A stretch of DNA of 64,000 nt from a virus. Below the pieces are notes generated by a model. That model was given only the letters and a program-made list of their open reading frames with translations. It ran no database searches and was not told the DNA's origin. Both the position numbers and the translations under genes were made by a program. The stretch is taken from positions 28,963 to 92,962 of the IMG/VR virus record IMGVR_UViG_3300006735_000018, one strand, 5' to 3'. Shown piece after piece: positions 29,256-37,800 of this stretch. Each line of letters begins with the position of its first letter. The first letter of the stretch is position 1.

Positions 29256-31436
29256 TTATGATGGTGTAGTAACATTTAAACCAGCTAGACTAGTACCTAT
29301 AGCCTGTATTACTGTTGGGTCTAGTGCTGACATTATTTGTTTTGGTGTTAGTCTTATTGTATTACCATCATACATAATTTCTAAAGGGTTGAATACGACG
29401 TTAACCGTGTTACCCCCACCACCAGTAGTACTGTTGTTTATATAATTAGATATAACGTTTTGTCCTTCTGGTGTGTTTTCTAAATAACTATTTATCATAT
29501 TAGGGTCATACCCTGGATAAGCTCCACCTGTGGCCGCCCCACCAGTAGAACTACCTCTTTCTGTATTTCTCATAGATTCATCAAGAGCTGGTGATACTGG
29601 ACTACCAGACATACCTGGAACTCTATCTAAGAAATTTGGGATAAATTCACCAAAATCACCCATTATGTCCACTAAATTATTACCAGTCGCTCCAGTTCCT
29701 GCGGTAACCCCACCTAAACCTTCACCAAGTAAAAAATTACCTAATCCAGATTGAGCTAGTTCACCAGCAAAATCTTTAGCTGTAGTACCTAATAATCCAG
29801 ATGCTGCAGCTTGTGTCATTAAATTTTGTATTATAGCTGTATTTGCTGCCATACCCTCTTGTACCGAAAGTTGGGCCTTGTTAACATCTTCTAGGTTCAT
29901 TGTATCCTTTTGGGATTGTTTTTGTATTTTTGCTAGTAGTTCTCCACCATCTTTCGCAAAAACCTCACCTAATTCATCAAAAGATAATTCTTTATCACCA
30001 AGAGTTAACGAAAACGTACCGTCAGGATTAATGTCAGCCATAGAAGCTATTAATTCTTTATCCTCTTGACTAAGTTCTGGTATACCACCTAATTTACCAA
30101 TTGCTTGTGTTCTTTTAGCGGCTTTAATTGCTGTTTCTGCAAGATTATTATAATCTTGACCTGTAGCTTCAGCTATAGATTTTAACCTCATTCTTTCCCC
30201 TGGTGATATACCAAACTCACCCGTTTCTTTATTAAAGGTTACCGCACTTTCTGCTGTTTTTACAATAGCATCCTGTAGACCCTCGACATCATTTTGAGCC
30301 ATATACATTAACTGGAATGGGTCTAATAGTTCACTAGCGGCACCACCAATCATTTGTAATTTTGAAGCCATTTCAATCGCACCTTCAGGTGTAAAAGCTT
30401 TGTCTGCCATCTGTAACGCGTTTTCGAAATTATAACCCAATACTTGAGCTTTAGCTACCATTTCAGATAAACCGTTTACACCGTTTTGAAAACCGTAAGT
30501 GTTTATCTTATCTATGTTAGCTTCTACTTGTGGTAAGAATTTTGAAACTACAGCACCAAATCTACCAGCTGTAGCTATAGCGTCTTTAGTAATTTCTACA
30601 GCTTCTTTGGAACCGATACCAATTCTATCAAACTGTGCTATAGTATTTGACATATCAATGTCGTATATTTCTTCTAGTTTTGCTGCACCGACTATAGCTT
30701 CTTTTGGTAATATAAAAGCCCTACCGGTATCTTCGGCTGTTTCTTTTAACATCTTCATAGCGTCGTTAGCGGTTAAAGCCCAACCCATAAAGTCCGCTGA
30801 AGCATCGGTTACAGTTTTTATAATATCATCCATGAAGACTTCATCCATCCCCATAGTGTTTATTATATCTTTACGCATTTGGTCGGTTAAAGATATAATA
30901 TCCAAGTATGTACCTAAAGCTTCAGTACTTTTAAACTCACCCTGGGCCCCTTGAGCAATTAAGTCAGTCATGTTTTGCATCATCTGCATAGACTCACCTA
31001 AAGTTAAATCAGCTTGACTTCTGGCTTGTGATAGTTCTTTTAACATTTTACCCAGTTCGGTAGATGTTGTAGAAAAATCATTGTAGTCTGACCTTCCAGG
31101 GTCATCAGTATCAATACCCTTTCTTCTTAAGTAATCTGCTACCGCTCTATCAAAACTAGACTGAGTTACTGTAACGTCACCACCACTTTCATCTTTTAAG
31201 ATTACTTGGTATGATGGTAATGGATTTTTTATTCCTAATTTTTTTGCTAATTCTAATGAAACTATATTACCTTTAGGTCCTAATTTTTTAATGGATTTTA
31301 CCCTAGCAGTATAATTTGGTTCATCTACTGTGTTAAAAATACCTAAGGGTACACCTAATTCTGGATGTGAGGCTAAATAGGGTTTACCGTGTGATAGAAA
31401 CCCCTCAATATGAAGTTGTTTACTTGTATTAAACAT
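29256..31436 (-). CDS. Tail tape measure protein
   Basis: 726 residues (T4 gp29 is 590). Long helical, Ala/Met-rich body with alternating hydrophobic stretches (about residues 100-560), Gly/Ala-rich membrane-active-looking segments near 545-590, and a Pro/Gly/Asn-rich C-terminal part ending in a small beta module (TVNVVFNPLEIMYDGNTIRL). It directly follows the tail tube and tail assembly chaperone genes, the canonical tape-measure position. It sets tail length and is ejected before DNA. No lysozyme or peptidase motif was seen. Confidence 0.75.
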   Translation of the reverse strand: MFNTSKQLHIEGFLSHGKPYLASHPELGVPLGIFNTVDEPNYTARVKSIKKLGPKGNIVSLELAKKLGIKNPLPSYQVILKDESGGDVTVTQSSFDRAVADYLRRKGIDTDDPGRSDYNDFSTTSTELGKMLKELSQARSQADLTLGESMQMMQNMTDLIAQGAQGEFKSTEALGTYLDIISLTDQMRKDIINTMGMDEVFMDDIIKTVTDASADFMGWALTANDAMKMLKETAEDTGRAFILPKEAIVGAAKLEEIYDIDMSNTIAQFDRIGIGSKEAVEITKDAIATAGRFGAVVSKFLPQVEANIDKINTYGFQNGVNGLSEMVAKAQVLGYNFENALQMADKAFTPEGAIEMASKLQMIGGAASELLDPFQLMYMAQNDVEGLQDAIVKTAESAVTFNKETGEFGISPGERMRLKSIAEATGQDYNNLAETAIKAAKRTQAIGKLGGIPELSQEDKELIASMADINPDGTFSLTLGDKELSFDELGEVFAKDGGELLAKIQKQSQKDTMNLEDVNKAQLSVQEGMAANTAIIQNLMTQAAASGLLGTTAKDFAGELAQSGLGNFLLGEGLGGVTAGTGATGNNLVDIMGDFGEFIPNFLDRVPGMSGSPVSPALDESMRNTERGSSTGGAATGGAYPGYDPNMINSYLENTPEGQNVISNYINNSTTGGGGNTVNVVFNPLEIMYDGNTIRLTPKQIMSALDPTVIQAIGTSLAGLNVTTPS

Positions 31437-31451
31437 ATAGTCCTTTAAACT

Positions 31452-31458
31452 ATAAATA
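31452..31458 (-). promoter_or_regulatory. TATTTAT element, 15-19 nt class
   Basis: Lies 15 nt before the tape measure start, immediately after the stop of the chaperone extension. Confidence 0.45.
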
Positions 31459-31459
31459 T

Positions 31460-31660
31460 TTACCTTCTGCTTTTATTACGAGCTTGTTCGATTTCTTTAT
31501 TTCTTTTCTCTATTTCTTCTACAAATTTATCTAAATAAAATCTCCTTTCAAATATTGGCATATTTAAAATATCTTCTCTAGTAAAATTAAAGTTTTTTGT
31601 TAAGTAGTAAATCTCTCCCAACAGGGCATACCTATAGCCCGAAGAAAGGACGAAAAAAGT
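31460..31660 (-). CDS. Tail assembly chaperone, probable frameshifted extension (T part)
   Basis: An open frame of 66 codons in the +1 (equivalently -2) frame of the upstream chaperone gene, running from just after an in-frame TGA at 31663-31661 to TAA at 31462-31460. Its peptide GYRYALLGEIYYLTKNFNF, then DILNMPIFERRFYLDKF, has the W/Y-helix-(M/L)PxxxRxxY shape of phage tail-chaperone C-terminal parts. The only ATG is at codon 34 and would cut the conserved region. The overlap with the upstream frame is 29 nt and contains a T6 run (31658-31653). The frameshift is inferred. Confidence 0.6.
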   Translation of the reverse strand, partial: TFFVLSSGYRYALLGEIYYLTKNFNFTREDILNMPIFERRFYLDKFVEEIEKRNKEIEQARNKSRR

Positions 31661-32390
31661 TCAAACCGAAATTAATATTGTATGTTATTTTTTCACCAGA
31701 AGGTGCGATAGCTACTTTACTAACATCTAAACCTGGTTCTACAGAAGTTAAAAACTTTTTAATTTCTTGAGCGTCTCTTAAAGGTAAAGTATGGATTGTG
31801 CTAGATATAGTCATTGGGTCTTTTTCACCACTAATTTCTACAATACTTTTTTCCAAACGTTTAGTAGCCATAGGTTTTACTTTCATACCTTCATAACTTT
31901 TTTCTAACTCTGATAATTCTAATTTATCTTGTGGTGTCAATAATCTTAATTTACAAACCTTACCTGAAACTGGTAGTTTATATTCAAATAAACCGTCTTT
32001 GTCTGGTTCTACAGTAACTTCTTTAGTTTTTAAAACAGATAAGTCTTCAACGTGTTCAAACTCTTTACCTGTTTTTGGGTCTGTTAATTTAAATCTATAT
32101 TCTGGACCAAAACCTGTATTTCTTAGAAAAACAAAAATAGCTTGTTTATCACATTCAGCTAAATTCATTACATCAACATCTTTATCTAAAACTTTTGCCT
32201 TTAATAGCGTATCCATTAACTCACCTGATTGGGATAGACTAGGTGATGTTAAAATATTTTCATCAGCTGCTGTTAAATAAGCTACCTTTAAAGTTTTTTT
32301 ATTATTAGCGTAAAAAATACCTTTAGATGGTAATTCTACAATATCGTAAGATATGTTAGGTGAAATTTCTGGTGTTTGCATGTTTTCCAT
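31632..32390 (-). CDS. Tail assembly chaperone (G part; gp26/gp51-like position)
   Basis: 252 residues from the ATG at 32390; other in-frame ATGs are at 32411 and 32381 and cannot be separated. An early beta segment (YDIVELPSKGIFYANNKKTL) is followed by a helical, charged body with a Cys-containing patch (LAECDKQAIFVFLRNTGFG). It sits between the tail tube and tape measure genes, where tailed phages encode the chaperone that coats the tape measure. The end FFRPFFGL, followed by TAG, overlaps the extension frame. Confidence 0.65.
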   Translation of the reverse strand: MENMQTPEISPNISYDIVELPSKGIFYANNKKTLKVAYLTAADENILTSPSLSQSGELMDTLLKAKVLDKDVDVMNLAECDKQAIFVFLRNTGFGPEYRFKLTDPKTGKEFEHVEDLSVLKTKEVTVEPDKDGLFEYKLPVSGKVCKLRLLTPQDKLELSELEKSYEGMKVKPMATKRLEKSIVEISGEKDPMTISSTIHTLPLRDAQEIKKFLTSVEPGLDVSKVAIAPSGEKITYNINFGLNFFRPFFGL

Positions 32391-32471
32391 TCTATATAGT
32401 TTTATTAACAATAATATAAAAATTATTTATTAAGTGAATAAAAATTCACAAATATCTACTATAAGTAGTAT

Positions 32472-32502
32472 AAAACAAAAAACCCACATAATTGTGGGTT
32501 CT
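32472..32502 (-). terminator. Rho-independent terminator after the tail tube gene
   Basis: Stem ACCCACA/TGTGGGT with a 4-nt loop and, on the minus strand, TTTTTTGTTTT downstream. It would isolate the highly expressed tube message from the chaperone and tape measure genes. Confidence 0.8.
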
Positions 32503-32525
32503 TTAAATATATTTTTAAAATTAAA

Positions 32526-33014
32526 TTAGTAAACTAATATACATCTATCTGGTCTTAATGTTGCTGCTATGTTAGCCATACCTTCATCACTATAAGATAA
32601 ATCGTTAAAATTAACATCGGTTAAGAAACAACCTTGTAATACCCATTTTTCTACAACAACACCTGTTGGGTCTAACATCTCTAAATCTAGATTCTTTTTA
32701 TATCCTGCAGCATAACCCATTCTACCAGTTACCGACTCAGCGTGTAATCTAACCCACTCCATAAGTGCTTGTGAAGCAGAAGGACCAATAGGGTCTCTAA
32801 ACGTAACATTTATTGTGTTCCAAGTAAATCTACCAGCTACGTAAGTTGATGTGTTTAGAAAAGGTATCTCTACGGAACCTATAGTAACTTGTGGTCTTGA
32901 TGTACTTTCTACGTACCATTCGTTAATACCCAGTGAAGAATCAAATCTCATTATAAACCTATTCTTTTTCTTTGGTTCATAAGGTACGGGCATTTTCATT
33001 AATAAATCGGCCAT
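32526..33014 (-). CDS. Major tail tube protein, gp19-like
   Basis: 162 residues (T4 gp19 163). The text KKKNRFIMRFDSSLGINEWY, STSRPQVTIGSVEIPFLNTS, then TWNTINVTFRDPIGPSASQAL and ENDING DVNFNDLSYSDEGMANIAATL is the gp19-family pattern: a four-stranded sandwich with an RP.....EIP.LN.....G motif. It polymerises as hexamer rings forming the tail channel. It has its own upstream region and downstream terminator, fitting strong expression. Neighbours: HAD-like gene upstream, tail chaperone downstream. Confidence 0.9.
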   Translation of the reverse strand: MADLLMKMPVPYEPKKKNRFIMRFDSSLGINEWYVESTSRPQVTIGSVEIPFLNTSTYVAGRFTWNTINVTFRDPIGPSASQALMEWVRLHAESVTGRMGYAAGYKKNLDLEMLDPTGVVVEKWVLQGCFLTDVNFNDLSYSDEGMANIAATLRPDRCILVY

Positions 33015-33047
33015 ATTGTTTTAATTTTTAATTTTTGTTATTTGTTA

Positions 33048-33093
33048 ATAAATATAATGTACTTTAATTATTTACTCTATATATCTATAAATA
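33048..33093 (-). promoter_or_regulatory. Upstream region of the tail tube gene with two TATTTAT copies
   Basis: Copies at 33054-33048 and 33093-33087 lie 33 and 72 nt before the tube start, outside the two usual spacings. The 100-nt gap is otherwise very A/T-rich; a longer leader for this abundant message is possible. Confidence 0.3.
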
Positions 33094-33114
33094 TATCGTT
33101 GCAGCAAAATAATA

Positions 33115-33975
33115 TTAATCATCTATTTTAGATACTATAATTTTGTTTTTTTCTCCTTTTGAGGTATCATATATAAAAAAGTTTACTCCAGGATATTCTA
33201 TTTGTAATTCTTTATCAATAAAATCAATAATAGCTTCTATATTTCTTCTATCGTCATCACTAAAACCAATACTTAATCTATCATATTCACCATTAGTTAG
33301 TTTTTTAACACCTTCTACTACTTTTTTAACATAATCTCTTAAAGCTATTTTTTTACCTTCTTCTGGTCTGTCAGCGTCAGAATCTAAACCAAATTTATCT
33401 TTAAATTCTGTGGATGTTACGGGAGAATAATCATTTTGTGATAAATAAAAATCTATTTTTTCTTCCATATTCATGTCTTGTGTTGATGGGTATGTTTTTT
33501 CTATGTTTTCTAACATAAATTTTACTTCTTTTGGTTCAAATGTCATTCCAATTAATAACCTAACCCCCTCTTTAATTGCATGTGGTGGTGTACCTCTAGC
33601 TGTTATTATTGAAAATGGATTAGCGTAAATTAACGACTCTTTAAATTTTTCAAAACTAGGGGCAAACTTTTTATCCTCTATTGCCTTTTTAACATCTGTT
33701 ATAAATGTTTGTGGCTCTGCAAAATCCATAAAAGAATAATCCGTCAATCTATAGTCTGAATCATCACGAACTATAGCAAAATCTTCAGTACTAACATTTA
33801 CCGGTACCCAGTCAAAACCATCTTTTTTTTCCATCTTAATTTCTGTAGGCATATAAAGGATATTATCGTCCCAATCAAAAGAGTATCCTCTTATTTTATC
33901 GGTTGTTATTACCTCACCAATCTCACTTACAAGTTTTGTAAATTGTTTTTCTGTTATTATTAGGTTTTTAGACAT
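33115..33975 (-). CDS. HAD-superfamily phosphatase with propeptide-like N-terminus
   Basis: 286 residues. Residues 1-18 (LIITEKQFTKLVSE) match the long form of the shared (L/V)-x-E helix. The HAD core follows: motif I YSFDWDDNILYMP with nucleophile D34 and acid D36, motif II SIITARGTPP near residue 124, a Lys-rich stretch (PEEGKKIALRD) before motif IV, and the Mg-binding GFSDDDRRNIEAI near 242. HAD enzymes hydrolyse phosphate esters; the substrate is unknown. It sits in the tail cluster between sheath and tube, between a terminator and the tube leader. Virion packaging is inferred. Confidence 0.75.
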   Translation of the reverse strand: MSKNLIITEKQFTKLVSEIGEVITTDKIRGYSFDWDDNILYMPTEIKMEKKDGFDWVPVNVSTEDFAIVRDDSDYRLTDYSFMDFAEPQTFITDVKKAIEDKKFAPSFEKFKESLIYANPFSIITARGTPPHAIKEGVRLLIGMTFEPKEVKFMLENIEKTYPSTQDMNMEEKIDFYLSQNDYSPVTSTEFKDKFGLDSDADRPEEGKKIALRDYVKKVVEGVKKLTNGEYDRLSIGFSDDDRRNIEAIIDFIDKELQIEYPGVNFFIYDTSKGEKNKIIVSKIDD

Positions 33976-33980
33976 ATACT

Positions 33981-33987
33981 ATAAATA
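33981..33987 (-). promoter_or_regulatory. TATTTAT element, 5-6 nt class
   Basis: Lies 5 nt before the HAD gene start and just downstream of the preceding terminator, so it is well placed as a promoter. Confidence 0.5.
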
Positions 33988-34000
33988 TTTTAAATAGATA

Positions 34001-34031
34001 AAAAAAAACGTGATGAAAAAACATCACGTTA
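34001..34031 (-). terminator. Rho-independent terminator after the Pro-rich protein gene
   Basis: Perfect stem ACGTGATG/CATCACGT with a 6-nt loop, followed on the minus strand by eight T. It separates the sheath/Pro-rich genes from the HAD and tube genes. Confidence 0.85.
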
Positions 34032-34057
34032 ATTTATTGGTATTTTATAACAATCCT

Positions 34058-34816
34058 TTAACCTTTAATTGGATTATATGCCGTCCCCGCTTTATTGACT
34101 CTATTAAACCATTTTTTCATGCCTCTAATCTCTGATTCTGAAATAGGGTTTGTAGTTTTCAATTTTCTACCTTCGTAAGTTACATTGCCTTGTGTTGGTG
34201 GCGTTGGTTTTCCCTTACAAGGTACTTCTGGACAAGATTTAGGACATTTTTTTCCAGGTACAAGACTGTATGGTTTTTGGCCTCTACATTTACAACACTT
34301 TTTCTTAGCAGATGATGTTGTTGGGTCTTCTGGGTCAAATCCATGTCCGTCAGTACTGCTTCCACGTCCACTTTTTGTAGCTTGTTCCCCCATTTCTATT
34401 GCATTTGTTACAAGTTCATCAGGGTTTAAAGACGAACACCCTTGTGGTGTCATTATTTGCCCAGGAGGACACGGAGCTTTTTGGCCAGTCAATGGTTTTG
34501 GTCTTGCTGGTGGAGTTTCACCAAATCCTTTAGGTTTTTCACCCATCTTACCCCTAGGTGTTGGGTCAGTTGGTGTTGGTTTAAGTGATGAAGGTTTTTT
34601 TCCCATTCTACCACCGATACCACTAGGGGTTGGGTTAGTAGGTGTTGGTTTATATATACTAGGTTTTTCGTCTCTTTTTTCGTTTATAAGTTTAATTAAC
34701 CTTTGTAATTGTTCTTCACTAACTACCACTTTTTGTTTTTTACCTTTAGTGTAAGTTTTTTTATTAGTTTTTGGTAAACCTACCTCCTCTGAAAGTAATC
34801 TTTTTTTAAATTTCAT
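34058..34816 (-). CDS. Pro/Lys/Gly-repeat protein with Cys cluster and two propeptide-like sites
   Basis: 252 residues. The N-terminus has MKFKKRLLSEEVG (L-x-E site) and a second long-form helix at about 31-50 (VVVSEEQLQRLIKLINEK). Then come degenerate repeats built on KPTPTxPTP and GxMGxKP (about 53-110), a Cys cluster (KKCCKCRGQKPY, KKCPKSCPEVPC; about 171-200) and a short C-terminal helix. No known family. It lies 9 nt after the sheath gene and ends at a strong terminator. An extended DNA-associated or decorating cargo protein is possible; this is inference. Confidence 0.6.
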   Translation of the reverse strand: MKFKKRLLSEEVGLPKTNKKTYTKGKKQKVVVSEEQLQRLIKLINEKRDEKPSIYKPTPTNPTPSGIGGRMGKKPSSLKPTPTDPTPRGKMGEKPKGFGETPPARPKPLTGQKAPCPPGQIMTPQGCSSLNPDELVTNAIEMGEQATKSGRGSSTDGHGFDPEDPTTSSAKKKCCKCRGQKPYSLVPGKKCPKSCPEVPCKGKPTPPTQGNVTYEGRKLKTTNPISESEIRGMKKWFNRVNKAGTAYNPIKG

Positions 34817-34825
34817 AATTGTCTA

Positions 34826-37800
34826 TTATATGTCTTCAAATGAAGCTCCTGTTGGAGTTATTAGGAATTCAATAAATATGAATTCTAGTGCTCTTGTTGG
34901 TTTGATGTAAATCTTACCGTTCATTTCATTTCTATCGATTTCTTCTGGGTCATCTGATAATACAACTCTAAAGTCTGTTAAACCTCTATCTCTTCTTATA
35001 GAGTCTAAAATTGGGTTAACTAAGTCTAGGAATTGTTGTCTTACCACATCATCATTTTGTTCGAATAGTAATCTAACCGCAACTGCTGAAATCAGTTTTC
35101 TAGTTTGTAATAACAATCTTCTTACATTTATTCTATCTAAAGCCGATTCTTTAACTTGTAAAGTCTTGTTACCAAATATAATCGGACCTACATCACTAAA
35201 TGTAGCGATTGGGTTAATTCTACCAACATATAACGTATCTCTATCGTCTAAAGTTAGTTTTGTTCTAGCTTTTATTGCGTTAACGATACCTCTAGTATAA
35301 CCAGCCGATGCGAACCATGGGAAAGCTATATTATCTGTTAATGCTAAGTTTCTAGTAACTTCAGCTGTTGGTGGAATATATAATTGTTTATTTGTGTTAT
35401 TATCTCTAACAAGTACCCAAGGATAGTAAGTCGCTGTATAGTTAGAATCTATAAAACTATCTTCTACATTGTTAACAGCTTCTGTTGGGTCAATTTTATT
35501 ACTCGCGTCTGAAGTAGTACTAACAAATAAGTTGTAATCTGGTGTTGTAGTGATATATAGTGAATCCGCTCTTTCGTTTTCAACCATATCTATAGTGTCA
35601 TTTACTAAAGCTAAGTTGTTAACATAATCAATTCCTGGTGTAGCGAACACATTAATATCTACAGCTTCAGGGTTTTCAAATTTATGAATCGCTTGTTTGT
35701 AAGCGTCATAATCTGTATTTGACTCTGTAGATGAAATCTTTTTAAACGACCCTAAACCACTAGCGTCAGTATATGTTGAGTCTGCACATGCTCCATATTT
35801 GTAACCTGTCATACCTAGTCTATAAGCGTCTTCGTTTGTTCTAGTCTTTCTATACTCATCCCATCCATCAAAACCACCATAAGGTGCTAATGTAAACTTT
35901 CTAGATTGTATCTTATAATAAGGGTTAGTTGTTGACGTTGGTTCTGATTTAAAGTCTGCTTCACCAACCATAAACATAGATTTACCACTTAAAGTAGATG
36001 CTGTTTCTGTTAAATAAGAACCTGAACCTGCTATAACCACTGTAGCTCCAGAATCCATATGGAATCCTTGTGTTAACACTGGCCAGTCACTACCAGTAGT
36101 ATCAGTACAAACTGAAGCTGGTGTTTTAAATCCTTTATATTCAAAGAAGTCAAAGTCAATAGCCGCACCATCTCCATCAGAGAATCCTAAATAATTTTTT
36201 CTAAGATTATCTCCCGCTGAAACAGAAGCGTTACTAAGATTACCCGCTGAATCATAATATGGGTCAAACACAACTTCACCTGGTGTAAAGTATTTAGTTT
36301 TCCATTTTGGGTACGGGTTTACTGTACTTGTACAAGATTCTCTAAATTTATAACCTTCGAATCCAGCCGGTAAAGCGTCTTTTAAGTCACCTTCAATAAC
36401 TGGGTCAGTTAATTCTAACATTGTGTAAGTAGACCTTAATTCGTATTCACCATCTGAAGTACCAATTTTTCTAGCTATAAAGTTTGGTGCTGTTGGGTCT
36501 AAACTACATCTAGTGTATTTTTCGAATACTATTGGGTTAGCGTCTGTATCATAAAAATCTCTAACGACAACATCGAATTCTACTCTTTCGAAAGAAATGT
36601 TAGTTATAGATATTTTATGTTCTCTATTTGCTGCTGAACCGTCTGAGATTGATATGAATCTAAATAATCTAGAAACTTCGTTACCTCGTAATTCAGAAAC
36701 AACATAAGGTGTTCTAGGTGTTTGCCACTCATTCATGTACCAACCTAAAGAAGTTCTTAGTGTATTGTTAAATCTAGCTGCTGGTCTGTAACATGTACAA
36801 CAGTTAATTCCTCTAATTTTTTGTCTTCTATATAGATACTTTAGTAAATTAGGGTATATTTCTTCTACAAAAATAGGAATTTCATTAGCTTCTCTATCAA
36901 ACACCTTTCTACCTAAAACTCTAGATAGATAATTTTTCTTAGTATTATCTAAGGATGCTGTAAATTTAGATATTACACCTTCATCTGTTTTTGCCGAAAT
37001 ACCAAAATTAGCAAATGGGTCTCTTAAAACATCGTTATATGTACCTGTACAATCAAAGTCTACATCACCTTGTTTGTAACCATCTCCCGTACTTGCACTA
37101 ATTTTATATACTGGTCCACCACTTGTAAGTGTACTTTCACCTCTGGACCTTAAAGTTGCAATTGTCATGTTATGATAATCAGTGTTTGCACTTACACAAC
37201 TATAATTTGCGTAAGCCCCACTTAATGTTAATCCTAAATAAGTTACAGCTGAACAACTTCCAGTGTAGAATGTTGTAAAGGCTGAAACTGAATTACCAGT
37301 AAAGAACCAAGAATCAGTAGCGTTAGTTGTTCCGGTTAAACCATTTGCTACAACCGAACCTGCTTTAAGTCCTGGAGAATATGTAAGTGAATTAGCAAGA
37401 CCATTAGTACTAGCGTCTCCTAGTAAACCGGTATTGGCAAATCCACTTAAGGTTACTTGTACCGCTGTATAAGCTGGAGAACTTCCACCAATGGACGTTC
37501 CTGCACAAGTTTGTAATTTATAATCTGATACAGCTCCTGAATACTGTGCTGCTGTAAATGTTGTTACAGCTGCAGATAACGTACTACCAGTACCATTTGA
37601 ACCTACGAAAGGATAAACTGTTGGTTGATAAGCGGATAAAGCTAATGGTCCTCCGTTTAGAGCACCTTCTGCGTTACCCCAAGATTCTGTTCCTGATGAA
37701 TATGAGAAGTAATTACCTGAAGAAATTTGTCCAGGTATATTATTACCACCGTTTGTAGCTGCACCGTAGAATGACCATTCAGACCACGATGATGCTGAAG

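Noticed and set aside
34185-34754. 189-codon plus-strand frame opposite the Pro-rich protein
   Set aside because: It is the antisense image of the Pro/Gly/Lys repeats, lies inside a gene with a clear tag and terminator, and has no leader of either promoter type.
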